A DNA stretch of 64,000 nt from Pseudomonas fluorescens Q2-87 (GCF_000281895.1 NZ_CM001558.1:4344556-4408555), one strand, 5' to 3'. Shown: positions 8,968-19,040, numbered from the stretch's first letter. Made by a program: numbers and translations. The notes: generated from the letters alone by a model not told the origin.

Positions 8968-9120
8968 ATGGGCACGATTCTTATCATTATCCTGATCCTC
9001 CTGCTGATCGGTGGCCTGCCGGTCTTCCCGCACTCCAGAAGTTGGGGTTACGGCCCGTCCGGCATCATTGGTGTCGTATTGGTGGTGCTGTTGGTCCTGC
9101 TATTGCTTGGCAAGATATGA
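8968..9120 (+). CDS. DUF3309 family small membrane protein
   Basis: A 50-residue protein made of two hydrophobic stretches (TILIIILILLLIGGLPV and GIIGVVLVVLLVLLLLG) around a short polar turn (HSRSWGYGPS). This is the pattern of the DUF3309 family of tiny membrane proteins, whose function is unknown. AAGGAA stands 9 bases before the ATG. It stands alone between a long upstream region and a strong terminator, so it is probably transcribed on its own. Confidence 0.82.
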   Translation: MGTILIIILILLLIGGLPVFPHSRSWGYGPSGIIGVVLVVLLVLLLLGKI

Positions 9121-9131
9121 CGCACTAAGCA

Positions 9132-9170
9132 GCATAAAAAAAGAGGCCTTGAAGGCCTCTTTTTTTATGC
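9132..9170. terminator. Bidirectional intrinsic terminator (perfect 39-base palindrome)
   Basis: Two 19-base arms are exact reverse complements around a single G at 9151. The GC-rich core AGAGGCCTT/AAGGCCTCT is flanked by a run of seven A's on one side and seven T's on the other. It therefore works as a terminator in both directions, for the DUF3309 gene on the plus strand and the sulfatase gene on the minus strand. Confidence 0.92.
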
Positions 9171-9180
9171 GCGTCGGTGT

Positions 9181-11274
9181 TCAGTCCGGTTTACCGTCAA
9201 CGACACCCGCGGTGTTATCCAGCAAGCTCTTCGTCGCGGTTTGCAGGAACGATTCAAGTTGCTGCTTCATCTTCGCAGTGTCCGGTGCATCCGGGATGAT
9301 TTCAGCGTGGGGATTGGCGCCCAATTCATAGCGGTACATCTTCGGCGGCATTTCCTTTTCCTTGGGCAGGACCAGGATCTGATCGTCGCGGATGATCGCC
9401 GTGGTCTGTTCGCTGCCCGAAGGCTTGATCACGCCAAAACCGGTATCGCCTTGCGGCAGGTTCAACAAGTCACGGCCCCAGCACTGGTTGCGCACTTGCC
9501 CGCCGAGGCGGCCCATGATGGTCGGCACGATATCGACCTGAGTGCCCACGGTGTGGTTACGCTGGCCGAATTTTTCCTGGATGCCCGGGCCGATCATCAG
9601 CATCGGCACGTTGAAACGCCCCAGGTCCATTTCGGTGATCTGCCGTTCGTTGCCAAAGCCATGGTCGCCGACCACGATGAACAGGGTTTCCTTGAAGTAA
9701 GGCTCCTTGCGGGCCTTCTCGAAGAACTGGCCCAGCGCCCAATCGGCATAACGCATGGCGGTCAGGTGTTCGTTCAGGCTGCCACGGTCGGTGACCCGTT
9801 CCACCGGCAACGGCGTCGGCAGGGCGTATGGCGTGTGGTTGGAGAGCGTTTGCAGCAAGGCATAGAACGGCTTGCCATTTTCCCGCGCCTTGAGTTCCAC
9901 CAGGCCCCGGTCGAACATGTCCTGGTCGGACACGCCCCAGGTTGGATCGGAAAACACCGGATTCACGAAGTCGTTACGCCCGATGAAGGTGGTCATGCCC
10001 TGGCTGCTGAAGAAGCCCGATTGGTTGTCCCAGGCAAAGTCGCCGTTGTAGACATACACGTCGTCGTAGTCACGGGCGCTGAGCAACTGCGGCAGGCCCG
10101 ACAGCTTGTGGCTGCCTTCCGGCGTCTGCATCAGGTATTCGAAACCCGGCAGGTTCGGGAAGCAGGCCATGGTGGCGAACATGCCTTGGTGGGTATGGGT
10201 GCCGTTGGAGAAGAAGCGGTCGAACAGCAGGCCTTCCTTGGACAGTTTGTCCAGGTAAGGCGTGATGTTGCCCGGCGCGCCCAGGGCGCCCACCGAGTGA
10301 CCGGCCATGCTTTCCATCAGGATCACGACCACGTTCTTGATCGGCAGGGTCTTGTCCGCCAGCGGCGTATAGTCACGGCGTACGGCGGCGGTGCCGGCAT
10401 CCACCAGCTTGTCGTCGGGCATCACCAGCATGTCGCGCACGGTCTGCTGTGCCTGCGACTGGTCAAGGGTGGCTTTCCAGATATTGTCGCGGTCTTCGGA
10501 CATCCGGCTCTTGGCTGCGGCTACCAATGACAGCGTACCGTTGAGGCCCAACTGGTTGGCGAAGTTCGAATCGGTGGTGTAGACATCCCCCCAACGCAGG
10601 GGCGGCCCTTGGCGCAGGGTGCCACGGGCGGCAATCACAGCGACCAGCAAACAGACGACAAACACCGCGACACGCCCGTACCACGGGGCGATCTGCCGGG
10701 TGCCGATGCTGCCACCGCTGAAAGGCCCACGTGGACGGGTCGCACGGTCGGCGCCCTTGAATGCCAGGCTCAGGATAATGGTGCCGCCGGCCCAGGCCAG
10801 CAGGTAGCGCACCACCGGAAAACCGTACCAGAGCATGCTCATCACGGTTTTCGGGTCTTCCTTCACATACTGGAAGACCAGGCCGTTGAGGCGCTGGTGG
10901 AATTCACGGTAGAAGTCCATCTCCATCAGGCCCAGGAACAGCGCGATGCTGGAGGTGACGGTCAGCCAGAAACGGAAGAACCCGCGTGCGGCCATGGCCC
11001 GTGCGCTGAACAATGCCAGCAGCAGCGGAACGCTGAGGTACACCACCAGGCGCAGGTCGAAACGCAGGCCATTGACGAACGCCTCCACGAAAGTAGCGGC
11101 CGGGGTATCGAGGATCATCTCGCGGTTATAGACCAGCAGCGCAACGCGCAGCAGGCTGAACATGACCATCATCACCAAGGCACAGAGCAACGTGTAGGCC
11201 AGGTGCGATTTGACGGTCGGTTGCAGCAGGCGTTGCGTGGTGCGCTGCTGACTCAGGGCGTCCGGGATTGCCAT
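9181..11274 (-). CDS. LTA synthase family membrane-bound phosphoglycerol transferase/sulfatase
   Basis: A 697-residue inner-membrane enzyme. About five transmembrane segments fill the first 200 residues, followed by a periplasmic alkaline phosphatase/sulfatase-type domain. Motifs include VVVILMESMAGHS (metal-binding Glu), THTHQGMFATMACFPN (candidate catalytic Thr), SNHTPYALP and VVGDHGFGNE (metal Asp/His). Gram-negative members of the family transfer phosphoglycerol to periplasmic glucans (OpgB-like) or have unknown acceptors, so I do not assign a substrate. It converges on the DUF3309 gene, and the two share a terminator. Confidence 0.87.
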   Translation of the reverse strand: MAIPDALSQQRTTQRLLQPTVKSHLAYTLLCALVMMVMFSLLRVALLVYNREMILDTPAATFVEAFVNGLRFDLRLVVYLSVPLLLALFSARAMAARGFFRFWLTVTSSIALFLGLMEMDFYREFHQRLNGLVFQYVKEDPKTVMSMLWYGFPVVRYLLAWAGGTIILSLAFKGADRATRPRGPFSGGSIGTRQIAPWYGRVAVFVVCLLVAVIAARGTLRQGPPLRWGDVYTTDSNFANQLGLNGTLSLVAAAKSRMSEDRDNIWKATLDQSQAQQTVRDMLVMPDDKLVDAGTAAVRRDYTPLADKTLPIKNVVVILMESMAGHSVGALGAPGNITPYLDKLSKEGLLFDRFFSNGTHTHQGMFATMACFPNLPGFEYLMQTPEGSHKLSGLPQLLSARDYDDVYVYNGDFAWDNQSGFFSSQGMTTFIGRNDFVNPVFSDPTWGVSDQDMFDRGLVELKARENGKPFYALLQTLSNHTPYALPTPLPVERVTDRGSLNEHLTAMRYADWALGQFFEKARKEPYFKETLFIVVGDHGFGNERQITEMDLGRFNVPMLMIGPGIQEKFGQRNHTVGTQVDIVPTIMGRLGGQVRNQCWGRDLLNLPQGDTGFGVIKPSGSEQTTAIIRDDQILVLPKEKEMPPKMYRYELGANPHAEIIPDAPDTAKMKQQLESFLQTATKSLLDNTAGVVDGKPD

Positions 11275-11481
11275 GTCGTTTAAGGACCTATTGGAGTTGA
11301 AGTGACAAAAAGAACAACGGCGCGCCCTCTGTTGGCCAATGCATGGCCCCGGGGCTTGCGCGAGTGCGCAAATGTTGCACGAACAGCTACTTCATTGCCA
11401 TTAAATAACCGACGGCGATAAGGCGCGGGGATTGTCCGCAAGATTTTGTGAAAATTTCGTTCAATGAATATTCAGAAACAC

Positions 11482-11514
11482 AAAAAGCCCCGATCACCGT
11501 TGATCCGAGCTTTC
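11482..11514 (-). terminator. Terminator of the ccm-lipoprotein operon
   Basis: Read on the minus strand, AAAGCTCGGATCA pairs imperfectly with TGATCGGGGCTTT and is followed by more T's. It lies downstream of the small lipoprotein gene at 11653 and the REP pair at 11515. The 378-base gap 11275-11652 otherwise holds that REP pair and the upstream region of the sulfatase gene, where I recognise no promoter. Confidence 0.7.
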
Positions 11515-11639
11515 GTGGCGAGGGAGCTTGCTCCCGCTCGACTGCGAAGCAGTCGTAAAACCCCTGCAAACAAACCTTATAACTGGCGGAGTGCATTGGG
11601 CTGCTGCGCAGCCCAGCGGGAGCAAGCTCCCTCGCCACC
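11515..11639. repeat. REP pair (GTGGCGAGGGAGCTTGCTCC type)
   Basis: The inverted arms GTGGCGAGGGAGCTTGCTCC and GGAGCAAGCTCCCTCGCCAC flank about 85 bases. It is the same subtype as the pair at 5311. It sits between the last gene of the ccm operon and its terminator hairpin. Confidence 0.85.
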
Positions 11640-11652
11640 GGGGTTATCGGTG

Positions 11653-12060
11653 TCAGTGGAACTGGCGCCCAAGGCCCGCCGGCACGCCTTCGATGGTGGT
11701 GTCTTCCCAAGGGCCATTGGGGCTGACGGAGCGGCTCCAGCCGTTGTTCCAGCGGTAATAGGTGCGCTGGCGATAGAAGGTATTGGTCTGGTTATCCAGC
11801 ACGTACACCCCAAGCTTGGCGTCCCAATGACTGTTGCCGCCCGGTGGCGGAGCGAAACTGGCGGAGGTGCGCGGCACCGGCTTGGCCGGCTTGTTCGGAG
11901 TGACGGGCTTGCCTGGCGGGGTGGACGGGCCAGGCTTGGTGGTCGGCGTCGAAGGCGGGATAGGTGGCAGCGGCGTCGAAGGCTCCGGCGGACGCTGGAC
12001 CGCACAAGCGCTCAGGCCCAAGACGAGCGTGAGCAGGGTGATACGAGCGATGGCGGTCAT
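11653..12060 (-). CDS. Small proline-rich lipoprotein
   Basis: A 135-residue predicted lipoprotein. The N-terminal signal ends in a lipobox (LGLSAC, Cys19), followed by a low-complexity Pro/Thr/Lys linker to about residue 65. A C-terminal segment rich in aromatic residues (YVLDNQTNTFYRQRTYYRW, then NNGWSRS) probably forms a small folded module. AGGAA stands before the ATG. It starts 14 bases after ccmI, so it is probably the last gene of the ccm operon. I do not recognise a named family. Localisation to the outer membrane is likely, since Ala follows the Cys. Confidence 0.8.
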   Translation of the reverse strand: MTAIARITLLTLVLGLSACAVQRPPEPSTPLPPIPPSTPTTKPGPSTPPGKPVTPNKPAKPVPRTSASFAPPPGGNSHWDAKLGVYVLDNQTNTFYRQRTYYRWNNGWSRSVSPNGPWEDTTIEGVPAGLGRQFH

Positions 12061-12074
12061 GGTGCGAATTCCTG

Positions 12075-13277
12075 TTATTGGTCCGGGCTATCGATGGTCA
12101 GTTGTTGCTGCGCGGTGGTGCTGCTCGCCAAGGGCTGGCTGCGGCCGATCCACTCACCGGCGGTCGGTTGACCGGCCCGGGAAATGCGCGCCACCAGTTG
12201 GACTTCAGGGAAGTTCGACAGTTTCAGCTGCGGCATCATCGCGTCTGCGTCGCCCAGTTCTACGGTCGCGGGCAGATCGCCAACGGTCAGGCGCTTGGCG
12301 GCCAACGGCGCAGGCGGACCGGAAACCGCACGGGCGAAGATGAACACGCTGTCACCCGGCTGCACCTTGGCCTTGAGGGCCGGCGCCAGGTCGACGCGGA
12401 CCTTGAGCAATGCCGCAGCCTTGGTCGCTGGGGCCTGGGCGACCTTGCCACCGCTGGCCTGGAGCTTCTCGGTGGCACGGGCGATACCCCCCTGCAACGC
12501 TTCGCGGGATTTGTCGCCTTCGGGCAGTTCAGCGAGCAGACGCCCCCAATAATCGACCGCCTCCTGGTAGCGCTCGCCTTCGAACGCGGCGATGCCCAAC
12601 AGGCCAAGACTGGTGACTTCCTTGGGATCGAGCTTCAGCGCTTCGTCGGTCAGGGCCTGGACCTTGTCCGACCATTTCTTGCCATCGGCGAAATATTGCG
12701 CCTGGGCCCATTGGCCCAGCAGCTCCGGTTGTTTACCCGCCACCGCCACGGTGCGCTCGAAGATCTTTGCCGCATCCGCGGGACGATCCTGGGCCATGTA
12801 GGTGCGCCCGAGGAAATACAAGCCCTCGGCGTTCTCCGGCTGCGCCGCCACCGCACGTTCCAGGCGCAGGGTCATTTCTTCCATCGATTGTGGCGCCTGG
12901 GCGAATTCGCGGGTCAGCTCGACCTTGTCGCTGGCGCCAAAATGCAGATACAGCCCCAGGCCCAACAAGGGCACTAATACTGCGGCGAGCAGTGGCAAGG
13001 GTTTGCCCATGCGCGACTCCCGTGGCGCATCGGCGCCCTCGGTGTCGGCGAGCAGTTCACGGGCAGCCTCGGCGCGACCGGTGTCCAGTTGCGCCGCATT
13101 GAGCACACCCTCCTCTCGCTCGGCCTGTAGCTCGGCGACCCGCTCTTGATACAGCGCCACGTTGAGCGCGGTACGGTCCTCTTCGAGTTGGGCGCGACGA
13201 CCGCGCAGTACAGGGATCAACAGGAAACTCAGGGCAATAAGCAGCAGTAGACCTGCGGCGAGCCAGAAATCAATCAT
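12075..13277 (-). CDS. ccmI: CcmI, cytochrome c biogenesis apocytochrome chaperone
   Basis: A 400-residue protein with two N-terminal membrane segments (starting [20 protein letters not shown], and a second near residue 95). A periplasmic region with TPR-like helices follows ([38 protein letters not shown]), then a C-terminal beta-rich domain. CcmI holds apocytochrome c for the CcmFH ligation complex. I chose the ATG at 13277, overlapping the ccmH 3' end by 8 bases, over the frame's further upstream extension, because it begins with the conserved membrane anchor. Confidence 0.93.
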   Translation of the reverse strand: MIDFWLAAGLLLLIALSFLLIPVLRGRRAQLEEDRTALNVALYQERVAELQAEREEGVLNAAQLDTGRAEAARELLADTEGADAPRESRMGKPLPLLAAVLVPLLGLGLYLHFGASDKVELTREFAQAPQSMEEMTLRLERAVAAQPENAEGLYFLGRTYMAQDRPADAAKIFERTVAVAGKQPELLGQWAQAQYFADGKKWSDKVQALTDEALKLDPKEVTSLGLLGIAAFEGERYQEAVDYWGRLLAELPEGDKSREALQGGIARATEKLQASGGKVAQAPATKAAALLKVRVDLAPALKAKVQPGDSVFIFARAVSGPPAPLAAKRLTVGDLPATVELGDADAMMPQLKLSNFPEVQLVARISRAGQPTAGEWIGRSQPLASSTTAQQQLTIDSPDQ

Positions 13278-13743
13278 GCTTGGTCTTATCCAACAGTTGG
13301 TCGAGGCGCTGGCGCTCTTCGACGGAAAGCGTGTCCGGAGCGGCACTGCGCTGGACCCGGCGGCGGCGCACGATCACGGCAATGACGACGAAACCGCCGA
13401 GCAACAGCCCGGCAGGGCCGAACCAGAGCAGCGCGGTCTTGGAGGACAGGGCCGGGTTGTAACGCACGAACTCACCGTAGCGATCCACCATGAAATCGAT
13501 GATCTGCTGGTTGTCCTTGCCCTCGCCGAGCATGCGGAAGATTTCCTTGCGCAGGTCAGCGGCAATCGGGGCGTTGGAGTCGGCGATGTCCTGGTTCTGG
13601 CATTTGGGGCAGCGCAGTTCCTTGGTCAGCTCACGAAACCGATCACGCTCGCCCTCGTTGGCGAATTCATAGGTGTCGATGGCGGCGTGAGCCACACCGA
13701 CCAGGCTCAACCCGAGGATGGCGGCGGCTAACCAACGCTTCAT
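13270..13743 (-). CDS. ccmH: CcmH, cytochrome c maturation thioredoxin-fold subunit
   Basis: A 157-residue periplasmic membrane protein with a cleavable signal (to about Ala20), the conserved LRCPKCQ motif (Cys45, Cys48) that reduces the apocytochrome CXXCH thiols, and a C-terminal membrane segment ([13 protein letters not shown]). It overlaps ccmG upstream by 4 bases and ccmI downstream by 8, as usual in translationally coupled ccm operons. Confidence 0.94.
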   Translation of the reverse strand: MKRWLAAAILGLSLVGVAHAAIDTYEFANEGERDRFRELTKELRCPKCQNQDIADSNAPIAADLRKEIFRMLGEGKDNQQIIDFMVDRYGEFVRYNPALSSKTALLWFGPAGLLLGGFVVIAVIVRRRRVQRSAAPDTLSVEERQRLDQLLDKTKHD

Positions 13744-14275
13744 GGCTTGGCCTCGTCCACCAGTGCCTGATATTTGGCGGCCAGTTTCTCGCGCCAGGCC
13801 TGCTCATCGATCACGCCGACATACTTGTCGCGGATCACACCCTTGGCATCGATGAAAAAGGTTTCCGGCGCCCCGTAGACGCCCAGGTTCAGGCCCAGGG
13901 AGCCCTCTTCGTCGCGGATGTCCAATTGATAGGGGTTATGGAATTCGGTGAGCCACTTCAAGGCATCGGCATTGACGTCCTTATAGTTCACGCCGTAGAT
14001 CACCACGCCGTTCTGGGCCAGCTTATTCAGCACCGGATGCTCGACCCGGCAGGAAATGCACCAGGTGCCCCATACGTTGACCAGCGCCGGCTTGCCCAGC
14101 AGGTCGGCGCGGGTCAGGGTCTTGTCGCCCTGCACCGACGGCAGGGAAAACTCGGGGAACGGCTTGCCGATCATCGCCGAGGGCAACTCGCTCGGGTTCA
14201 GGTAAAGCCCCCGATACAAAACACCGCCATCAACAGAAACAGTGCCAGCGGCACCAGCATCAACCAACGTTTCAT
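13740..14275 (-). CDS. ccmG: CcmG/DsbE thiol:disulfide oxidoreductase with an apparent one-base frameshift
   Basis: This is the thioredoxin-like reductant of the ccm pathway; the WGTWCISC active site is present, as is the FSLPSVQGDKTLTRADLLGK region. The expected ATG at 14275 overlaps the ccmF stop in an ATGA arrangement and encodes a normal signal anchor (MKRWLMLVPLALFLLMAVF). That frame then hits a stop after 25 codons. The rest (LYRGLYLNPSELPS onward) is in another frame. The shift falls at a run of four A's on the plus strand (14218-14221), where five would restore one continuous protein of about 178 residues. It is either an assembly or sequencing error or a real inactivating mutation; without the anchor the protein would not reach the periplasm. 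Confidence 0.85.
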
Positions 14276-16260
14276 GCAGCGGCTCCCGTCATGCCCAGGG
14301 TCTCACGCACCCGGGCCTTCACTTTGACTCGATAACGACGATCCAGCGCCGCCAACACCCCGCCCAGGCCGGTGAGCAAGCCACCGAACCAGATCCAGCG
14401 CACGAACGGCTTGACGTGAACCCGCACCGCCCACGCGCCATCACCGAGGGATTCCCCCAGGGCCACGTAGAGGTCGCGGGTGAAACCGGCATCGATCCCG
14501 GCTTCGGTCATTACCGAGTTTTGCACGGTGTAGAGGCGTTTCTCCGGGTGCAGCACAGTGATCTCCTGGCCGTCGCGAATGACCCGAACGGTGCCTTTGT
14601 CGGAGGTGAAGTTCGGGCCCTCGAAATGCTTGGCGCCCTCGAACATGAACTGATAGCCCCCCAAGTCCATGGACTCGCCCGGTGCCAGGCGCAGGTCGCG
14701 TTCGGCGCTGTTCTGGCTGGACAGGACCACGCCCAGGGCGCAGACGGCGATGCCCAGGTGGGCGACCTGCATGCCCCAGTAGCTACGGGTCAGGGTCGGC
14801 AGGCCCTTGATCAGACCTTTGTGACGGGTCTTGTCGAAGATGTCCCGTACCCCGGCCAGCAACACCCAGGCCGCCAGCACGAATGTCGCCAGCACCGCCC
14901 AGTTGAAATCGCCATAGGCGATGCCGGCCACCACGGCCAGTGCGGCAGTACCCAGCAATACCGGGGTCAACATGCCCAACAGCCATTTGACTGGCGTGTC
15001 TTTCCAGCGCACCAGCACGCCGATCGCCATCACCACCATCAGGATCGCCATCAGCGGAATGAACAGCGCATTGAAGTACGGCGGGCCGACCGACAGCTTG
15101 GCGCCGGACAACGCATCGAGCACCAGCGGGTACAGCGTGCCCAGCAGGATCATCGACGCGGCCACCACCAGCACCAGGTTGTTGCCCAGCAGCAGGGTTT
15201 CCCGCGACCAGAGGTTGAAGCCGACTTGGCTTTTCACCACCGGCGCACGCAGGGCGAACAAGGTCAGCGAACCGCCAACGACGAATAGCAGGAACATCAG
15301 AATGAAGACGCCGCGCTCGGGATCCGAGGCGAAGGCATGCACCGACGTGAGCACGCCGGAGCGGACGAGGAAGGTCCCCAGCAAGCTCAGGGAGAACGCC
15401 GCGATGGCCAGCAGCACAGTCCAGCTCTTGAACACGCCACGTTTTTCCGTGACCGCCAATGAGTGGATCAGCGCTGTACCGACGAGCCAAGGCATGAAGG
15501 AGGCATTCTCCACCGGGTCCCAGAACCACCAGCCGCCCCAGCCGAGTTCGTAATAGGCCCACCACGAACCGAGGGTGATGCCGATGCCGAGGAAGGCCCA
15601 GGCGACGATGGTCCAAGGGCGGGACCAGCGAGCCCAGGCAGCGTCGAGACGGCCACCGAGCAACGCGGCGATGGCGAAGGCGAAGGCCACCGAGAAGCCC
15701 ACATAGCCCATATAAAGCATCGGCGGGTGGACGATCAGGCCGATGTCCTGCAGCAACGGATTGAGGTCGCGGCCGTCCATCGGCACCTGGGGCAGGATGC
15801 GCTCGAATGGGTTGGAGGTGACGATCAGGAACAGCAGGAAACCGGTGCTGATCATGCCCATCACCGCCAGCACCCGGGCCAGCATCACTTGGGGCAATTG
15901 TCGGGAAAACACCGAGACCGCAAAGGTCCAGCCGGCGAGGATCAACGCCCAGAGCAGCAGCGAGCCTTCATGGGCACCCCACACTGCGCTGAACTTGTAG
16001 TACCAGGGCAAGGCGCTGTTGGAGTTGCTGGCGACGTAGGCCACGGAAAAATCGTCGGTCATGAACGCGTAGGTCAGGCAACCGAAAGCAAACACCATGA
16101 ACGCGAACTGGCCCCACGCTGCTGGCTGGGCCAGGCTCATCCACAAACGGTCGCCGCGCCAGGCACCGAGCAACGGCACCACGGCTTGTACCAGGGAAAA
16201 GCACAAGGCCAGGATCATCGCCAGATGGCCAAGTTCTGGAATAAAAATACCGGTGGTCAT
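14272..16260 (-). CDS. ccmF: CcmF, heme lyase large subunit
   Basis: A 662-residue polytopic membrane protein of the heme-handling family. The tryptophan-rich WWD signature is clear (ELGWGGWWFWDPVENASFMP), with conserved histidines in flanking loops and about 14-15 membrane segments. It attaches heme from holo-CcmE to apocytochrome c together with CcmH and CcmI. It starts 3 bases after ccmE and overlaps ccmG by 4. Confidence 0.95.
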   Translation of the reverse strand: MTTGIFIPELGHLAMILALCFSLVQAVVPLLGAWRGDRLWMSLAQPAAWGQFAFMVFAFGCLTYAFMTDDFSVAYVASNSNSALPWYYKFSAVWGAHEGSLLLWALILAGWTFAVSVFSRQLPQVMLARVLAVMGMISTGFLLFLIVTSNPFERILPQVPMDGRDLNPLLQDIGLIVHPPMLYMGYVGFSVAFAFAIAALLGGRLDAAWARWSRPWTIVAWAFLGIGITLGSWWAYYELGWGGWWFWDPVENASFMPWLVGTALIHSLAVTEKRGVFKSWTVLLAIAAFSLSLLGTFLVRSGVLTSVHAFASDPERGVFILMFLLFVVGGSLTLFALRAPVVKSQVGFNLWSRETLLLGNNLVLVVAASMILLGTLYPLVLDALSGAKLSVGPPYFNALFIPLMAILMVVMAIGVLVRWKDTPVKWLLGMLTPVLLGTAALAVVAGIAYGDFNWAVLATFVLAAWVLLAGVRDIFDKTRHKGLIKGLPTLTRSYWGMQVAHLGIAVCALGVVLSSQNSAERDLRLAPGESMDLGGYQFMFEGAKHFEGPNFTSDKGTVRVIRDGQEITVLHPEKRLYTVQNSVMTEAGIDAGFTRDLYVALGESLGDGAWAVRVHVKPFVRWIWFGGLLTGLGGVLAALDRRYRVKVKARVRETLGMTGAAA

Positions 16261-16263
16261 CGA

Positions 16264-16719
16264 TCAACCCTCCTTCGCGGGAGCGGGCGCCGACTGGCCG
16301 CTGTCTTTCAATGCCTTGGTCACTTCCGGCGGCATGTATTTTTCATCGTGCTTGGCCAGCACTTCATCGGCCACCACCACGCCGTCGGCGTTGAGCTTGC
16401 CGAGGGCGACGATGCCCTGTCCTTCGCGAAACAGGTCCGGGAGGATGCCGCGATAGGTGATGGTCACGGTCTTGCTGAAATCGGTGACGTTGAATTTCAC
16501 GTCCAGCGAATCCCCGGAGCGCACCAGGGAGCCCTTCTCCACCATGCCGCCCGCGCGGATACGCGTGTCCTTGGGGGCTTCGCCATTGGCGATCTGGGTC
16601 GGGGTGTAGAACAGGTTGATGTTCTGCTGCAGGGCGCTCAAGGCCAAGCCGACCGCGGCACCGACACCCACCAGGATCGCCAGGATGATGACAAGACGTT
16701 TTTTGCGCAGCGGATTCAC
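16264..16719 (-). CDS. ccmE: CcmE, heme chaperone
   Basis: A 151-residue periplasmic heme carrier with one N-terminal membrane anchor ([18 protein letters not shown]) and an OB-like beta barrel. The heme-binding motif LAKHDEKY (His124 covalent heme ligand, Tyr128 axial) lies near the flexible C-terminus. The start is a GTG at 16719 that overlaps the ccmD stop (GTGA). Confidence 0.95.
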   Translation of the reverse strand: MNPLRKKRLVIILAILVGVGAAVGLALSALQQNINLFYTPTQIANGEAPKDTRIRAGGMVEKGSLVRSGDSLDVKFNVTDFSKTVTITYRGILPDLFREGQGIVALGKLNADGVVVADEVLAKHDEKYMPPEVTKALKDSGQSAPAPAKEG

Positions 16720-16892
16720 TGACCGTTCTCCCGGCGCAGACGACGCGCCTCTTGTTGCAGATACCGCTTGCGGGCCAGGATCGGCACCGCCACGTTGAGG
16801 GCCACGACCGCCAGGCAGATGCCGTAGGCTGACCAGACATACAGGCCATGATGGCCCATGGCGAGGAAATCGCCGAATGAAGCGAAACTCAT
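16716..16892 (-). CDS. ccmD: CcmD, small heme exporter accessory protein
   Basis: A 58-residue protein with a single membrane helix ([20 protein letters not shown]) followed by a basic cytoplasmic tail ([14 protein letters not shown]), as in CcmD, which helps release holo-CcmE from the CcmABC complex. The start at 16892 overlaps the ccmC stop (ATGA). Confidence 0.92.
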   Translation of the reverse strand: MSFASFGDFLAMGHHGLYVWSAYGICLAVVALNVAVPILARKRYLQQEARRLRRENGQ

Positions 16893-17644
16893 CGAGCGGC
16901 CTCCAGGCTGTTCTGTACTTCGGCCTTCACCCAACTGGCGCGGGATTCACGCTTGAGCACTTCCAGGCGCATGCGCAGCAGCAGCACCGCGCCGAAGAAA
17001 CAATAGAAACCCAGCACCGTGAGCAACAGCGGCAGCCACATTTCGACGGGCATCGCCGGTTTTTCCGTGAGGGTGAAGGTCGCGCCCTGGTGCAGGGTGT
17101 TCCACCACTCCACCGAATACTTGATGATCGGGATGTTGATCACCCCGACAATCGCCAGCACCGCACACGCCTTGGCGGCGCTGTCACGATTGCTGATGGC
17201 GTTGCCCAACGCAATAAGACCGAAGTACAGGAACAGCAGGATAAGCATCGACGTCAGTCGGGCATCCCAGACCCACCATGAACCCCAGGTCGGCTTGCCC
17301 CAGATCGCGCCAGTGACCAGCGCCACCGCCGTCATCCAGGCGCCAATGGGCGCGGCGCATTGCAGGGCGACGTCGGCCAGTTTCATTTTCCACACCAGCC
17401 CGACCACGCCGCACACCGCCAGCATCACGTAGATAGACTGGGCCAGCATCGCGGTGGGAACGTGGATATAAATGATGCGAAAGCTGTTGCCTTGCTGGTA
17501 ATCCGGCGGCGCGAACGCCAGGCCCCAGACCACGCCGGAGCCAATCAGCAGCAGAGCAGCGACGCTCAACCAAGGCAACAACTTGCCGCTGATGCCGTAG
17601 AACCACTTGGGTGAGCCGAGCTTATGAAACCAGGTCCAGTTCAT
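16889..17644 (-). CDS. ccmC: CcmC, heme-handling membrane protein
   Basis: A 251-residue protein with six membrane segments and the WWD motif ([15 protein letters not shown]) between conserved histidines ([18 protein letters not shown]). It binds heme and delivers it to CcmE. The start at 17644 ([16 protein letters not shown]) matches the family better than the ATG four codons upstream. Confidence 0.94.
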   Translation of the reverse strand: MNWTWFHKLGSPKWFYGISGKLLPWLSVAALLLIGSGVVWGLAFAPPDYQQGNSFRIIYIHVPTAMLAQSIYVMLAVCGVVGLVWKMKLADVALQCAAPIGAWMTAVALVTGAIWGKPTWGSWWVWDARLTSMLILLFLYFGLIALGNAISNRDSAAKACAVLAIVGVINIPIIKYSVEWWNTLHQGATFTLTEKPAMPVEMWLPLLLTVLGFYCFFGAVLLLRMRLEVLKRESRASWVKAEVQNSLEAAR

Positions 17645-17739
17645 TGCTGTTTCCAATCACGGTTGCGGCTCGCCATCACGAACCGCCGGGGTGGCCTTTA
17701 CTTCAAGGGAAGCGGTCAATTTTTGACCAGACCTCGTTA

Positions 17740-18408
17740 TTATTCGCCGACGCTGATCTTCAGGCCAGCGGCTATTGCAAAGGGTGTCAGGGTTATCGCC
17801 AGGGCGGTCAGGCTCCCGAGCCACAGCAGATAACCGGTCGCCGGCATGCCCTGCAACGCCGCCTGCAAGGCACCGCTGCCCAGGATCAATACCGGGATAT
17901 ACAGCGGCAGGATCAGCAAGGCCAGCAACAGACCGCCACGCTTCAATCCCACCGTCAATGCCGCGCCCACCGCACCGAGCAAGCTCAGTACCGGTGTGCC
18001 CAGCAGCAGCGACACCAGCAGCACTGGCATGCAGGCGGCAGGCAAGCCCAGCATCATCGCCAGCAACGGCGAAAGCAGTACCAGCGCCAGGCCGGAAAAA
18101 ACCCAGTGTGCCAGTACCTTGGCTAAAACCAGAAGGGCCAGGGGGTGCGACGAAAGGACCCACTGCTCCAGGGAACCGTCTTCGAAATCACTGCGGAAAA
18201 GCCCGTCCAGCGAGAGCAGGACCGACAAAAGCGCTGCCACCCAGACCAGTCCTGGAGACAAGGTTTGCAACAATTGAGTCTCCGGGCCGACCGCCAATGG
18301 GAACAGTGCGATGACGATCGCAAAGAACACCAAGGGGTTGGCCAGTTCCGCCGGACGACGGAACAGCAGGCGCGCCTCGCGGGCCAGTAACAAGCCAAAC
18401 ACACTCAT
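17740..18408 (-). CDS. ccmB: CcmB, heme exporter permease
   Basis: A 222-residue protein with six membrane segments. It shows the CcmB pattern [19 protein letters not shown] at the N-terminus and [13 protein letters not shown] after helix 2. It forms the ABC-type CcmAB complex with CcmA, whose ATP hydrolysis releases holo-CcmE. It overlaps ccmA by 4 bases. A 95-base gap to ccmC shows nothing recognisable. Confidence 0.93.
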   Translation of the reverse strand: MSVFGLLLAREARLLFRRPAELANPLVFFAIVIALFPLAVGPETQLLQTLSPGLVWVAALLSVLLSLDGLFRSDFEDGSLEQWVLSSHPLALLVLAKVLAHWVFSGLALVLLSPLLAMMLGLPAACMPVLLVSLLLGTPVLSLLGAVGAALTVGLKRGGLLLALLILPLYIPVLILGSGALQAALQGMPATGYLLWLGSLTALAITLTPFAIAAGLKISVGE

Positions 18409-19040
18409 AAGGCCCAGGTTCCCAGATCGATGCTGCGATAGCCGGATGGTATCCGCGACAAGGTGTGGTGAGTGGTCAAGAGCACCATGCCGCCCTTTTC
18501 GCAGTGCCGCGCCAAGTGCTCCTCCAACTGCGCCACGCCCTGTTTATCCAGCGCGGTGAAAGGCTCGTCGAGGATCCACAGTGGCGGGCTGTCCAGGTAC
18601 AGACGGGCCAGGGCCACGCGACGCTGCTGACCGGCGGAAAGGGTGTGGCACGGCACGTCTTCGAAACCGCGCAACCCCACCGTCGCCAACGCCTGCCAGA
18701 TGGCGTCGCGACTGGCCGGTTGATGCAGGGCGCAGAGCCAGCTGAGGTTTTCCTCGGGCGTCAGCAGGTCCTTGATCCCAGCGGCGTGGCCGATCCAGAG
18801 CAGGTTGCGCGCCAATTCGCTGCGCTGGTCCTGCAAGGGCTGGCCATTGAGCAATACCTGGCCGGCGGTCGGTTGCATCAACCCGGCCAACAGGCGCAAC
18901 AGGCTGGTCTTGCCGCTGCCGTTGGGGCCACTGACTTGCACCATATCGCCTTGGGAGAGTCTCAATTCGAGATTTTCGAAAAGCAGCCGCAAGTCTCGCT
19001 CACAGGCGAGGCCGACGGTTTGCAAAAGAGGACTGGTCAA
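18405..19040 (-). CDS. ccmA: CcmA, cytochrome c biogenesis ATP-binding protein
   Basis: A 211-residue ABC ATPase with Walker [10 protein letters not shown], the signature [14 protein letters not shown] and Walker [13 protein letters not shown]. It is the first gene of the ccm operon and lies divergently from the fliK-like gene. The 197-base divergent region 19041-19237 must contain both promoters. An ATTATACAT stretch near 19181 is a possible -10 box, but no partner is convincing. Confidence 0.94.
   Translation of the reverse strand: MTSPLLQTVGLACERDLRLLFENLELRLSQGDMVQVSGPNGSGKTSLLRLLAGLMQPTAGQVLLNGQPLQDQRSELARNLLWIGHAAGIKDLLTPEENLSWLCALHQPASRDAIWQALATVGLRGFEDVPCHTLSAGQQRRVALARLYLDSPPLWILDEPFTALDKQGVAQLEEHLARHCEKGGMVLLTTHHTLSRIPSGYRSIDLGTWAL

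Noticed and set aside
9241..10530. A long plus-strand open frame antisense to the sulfatase gene
   Set aside because: It is His/Gln/Arg rich with no recognisable fold, a usual product of GC-rich antisense reading.
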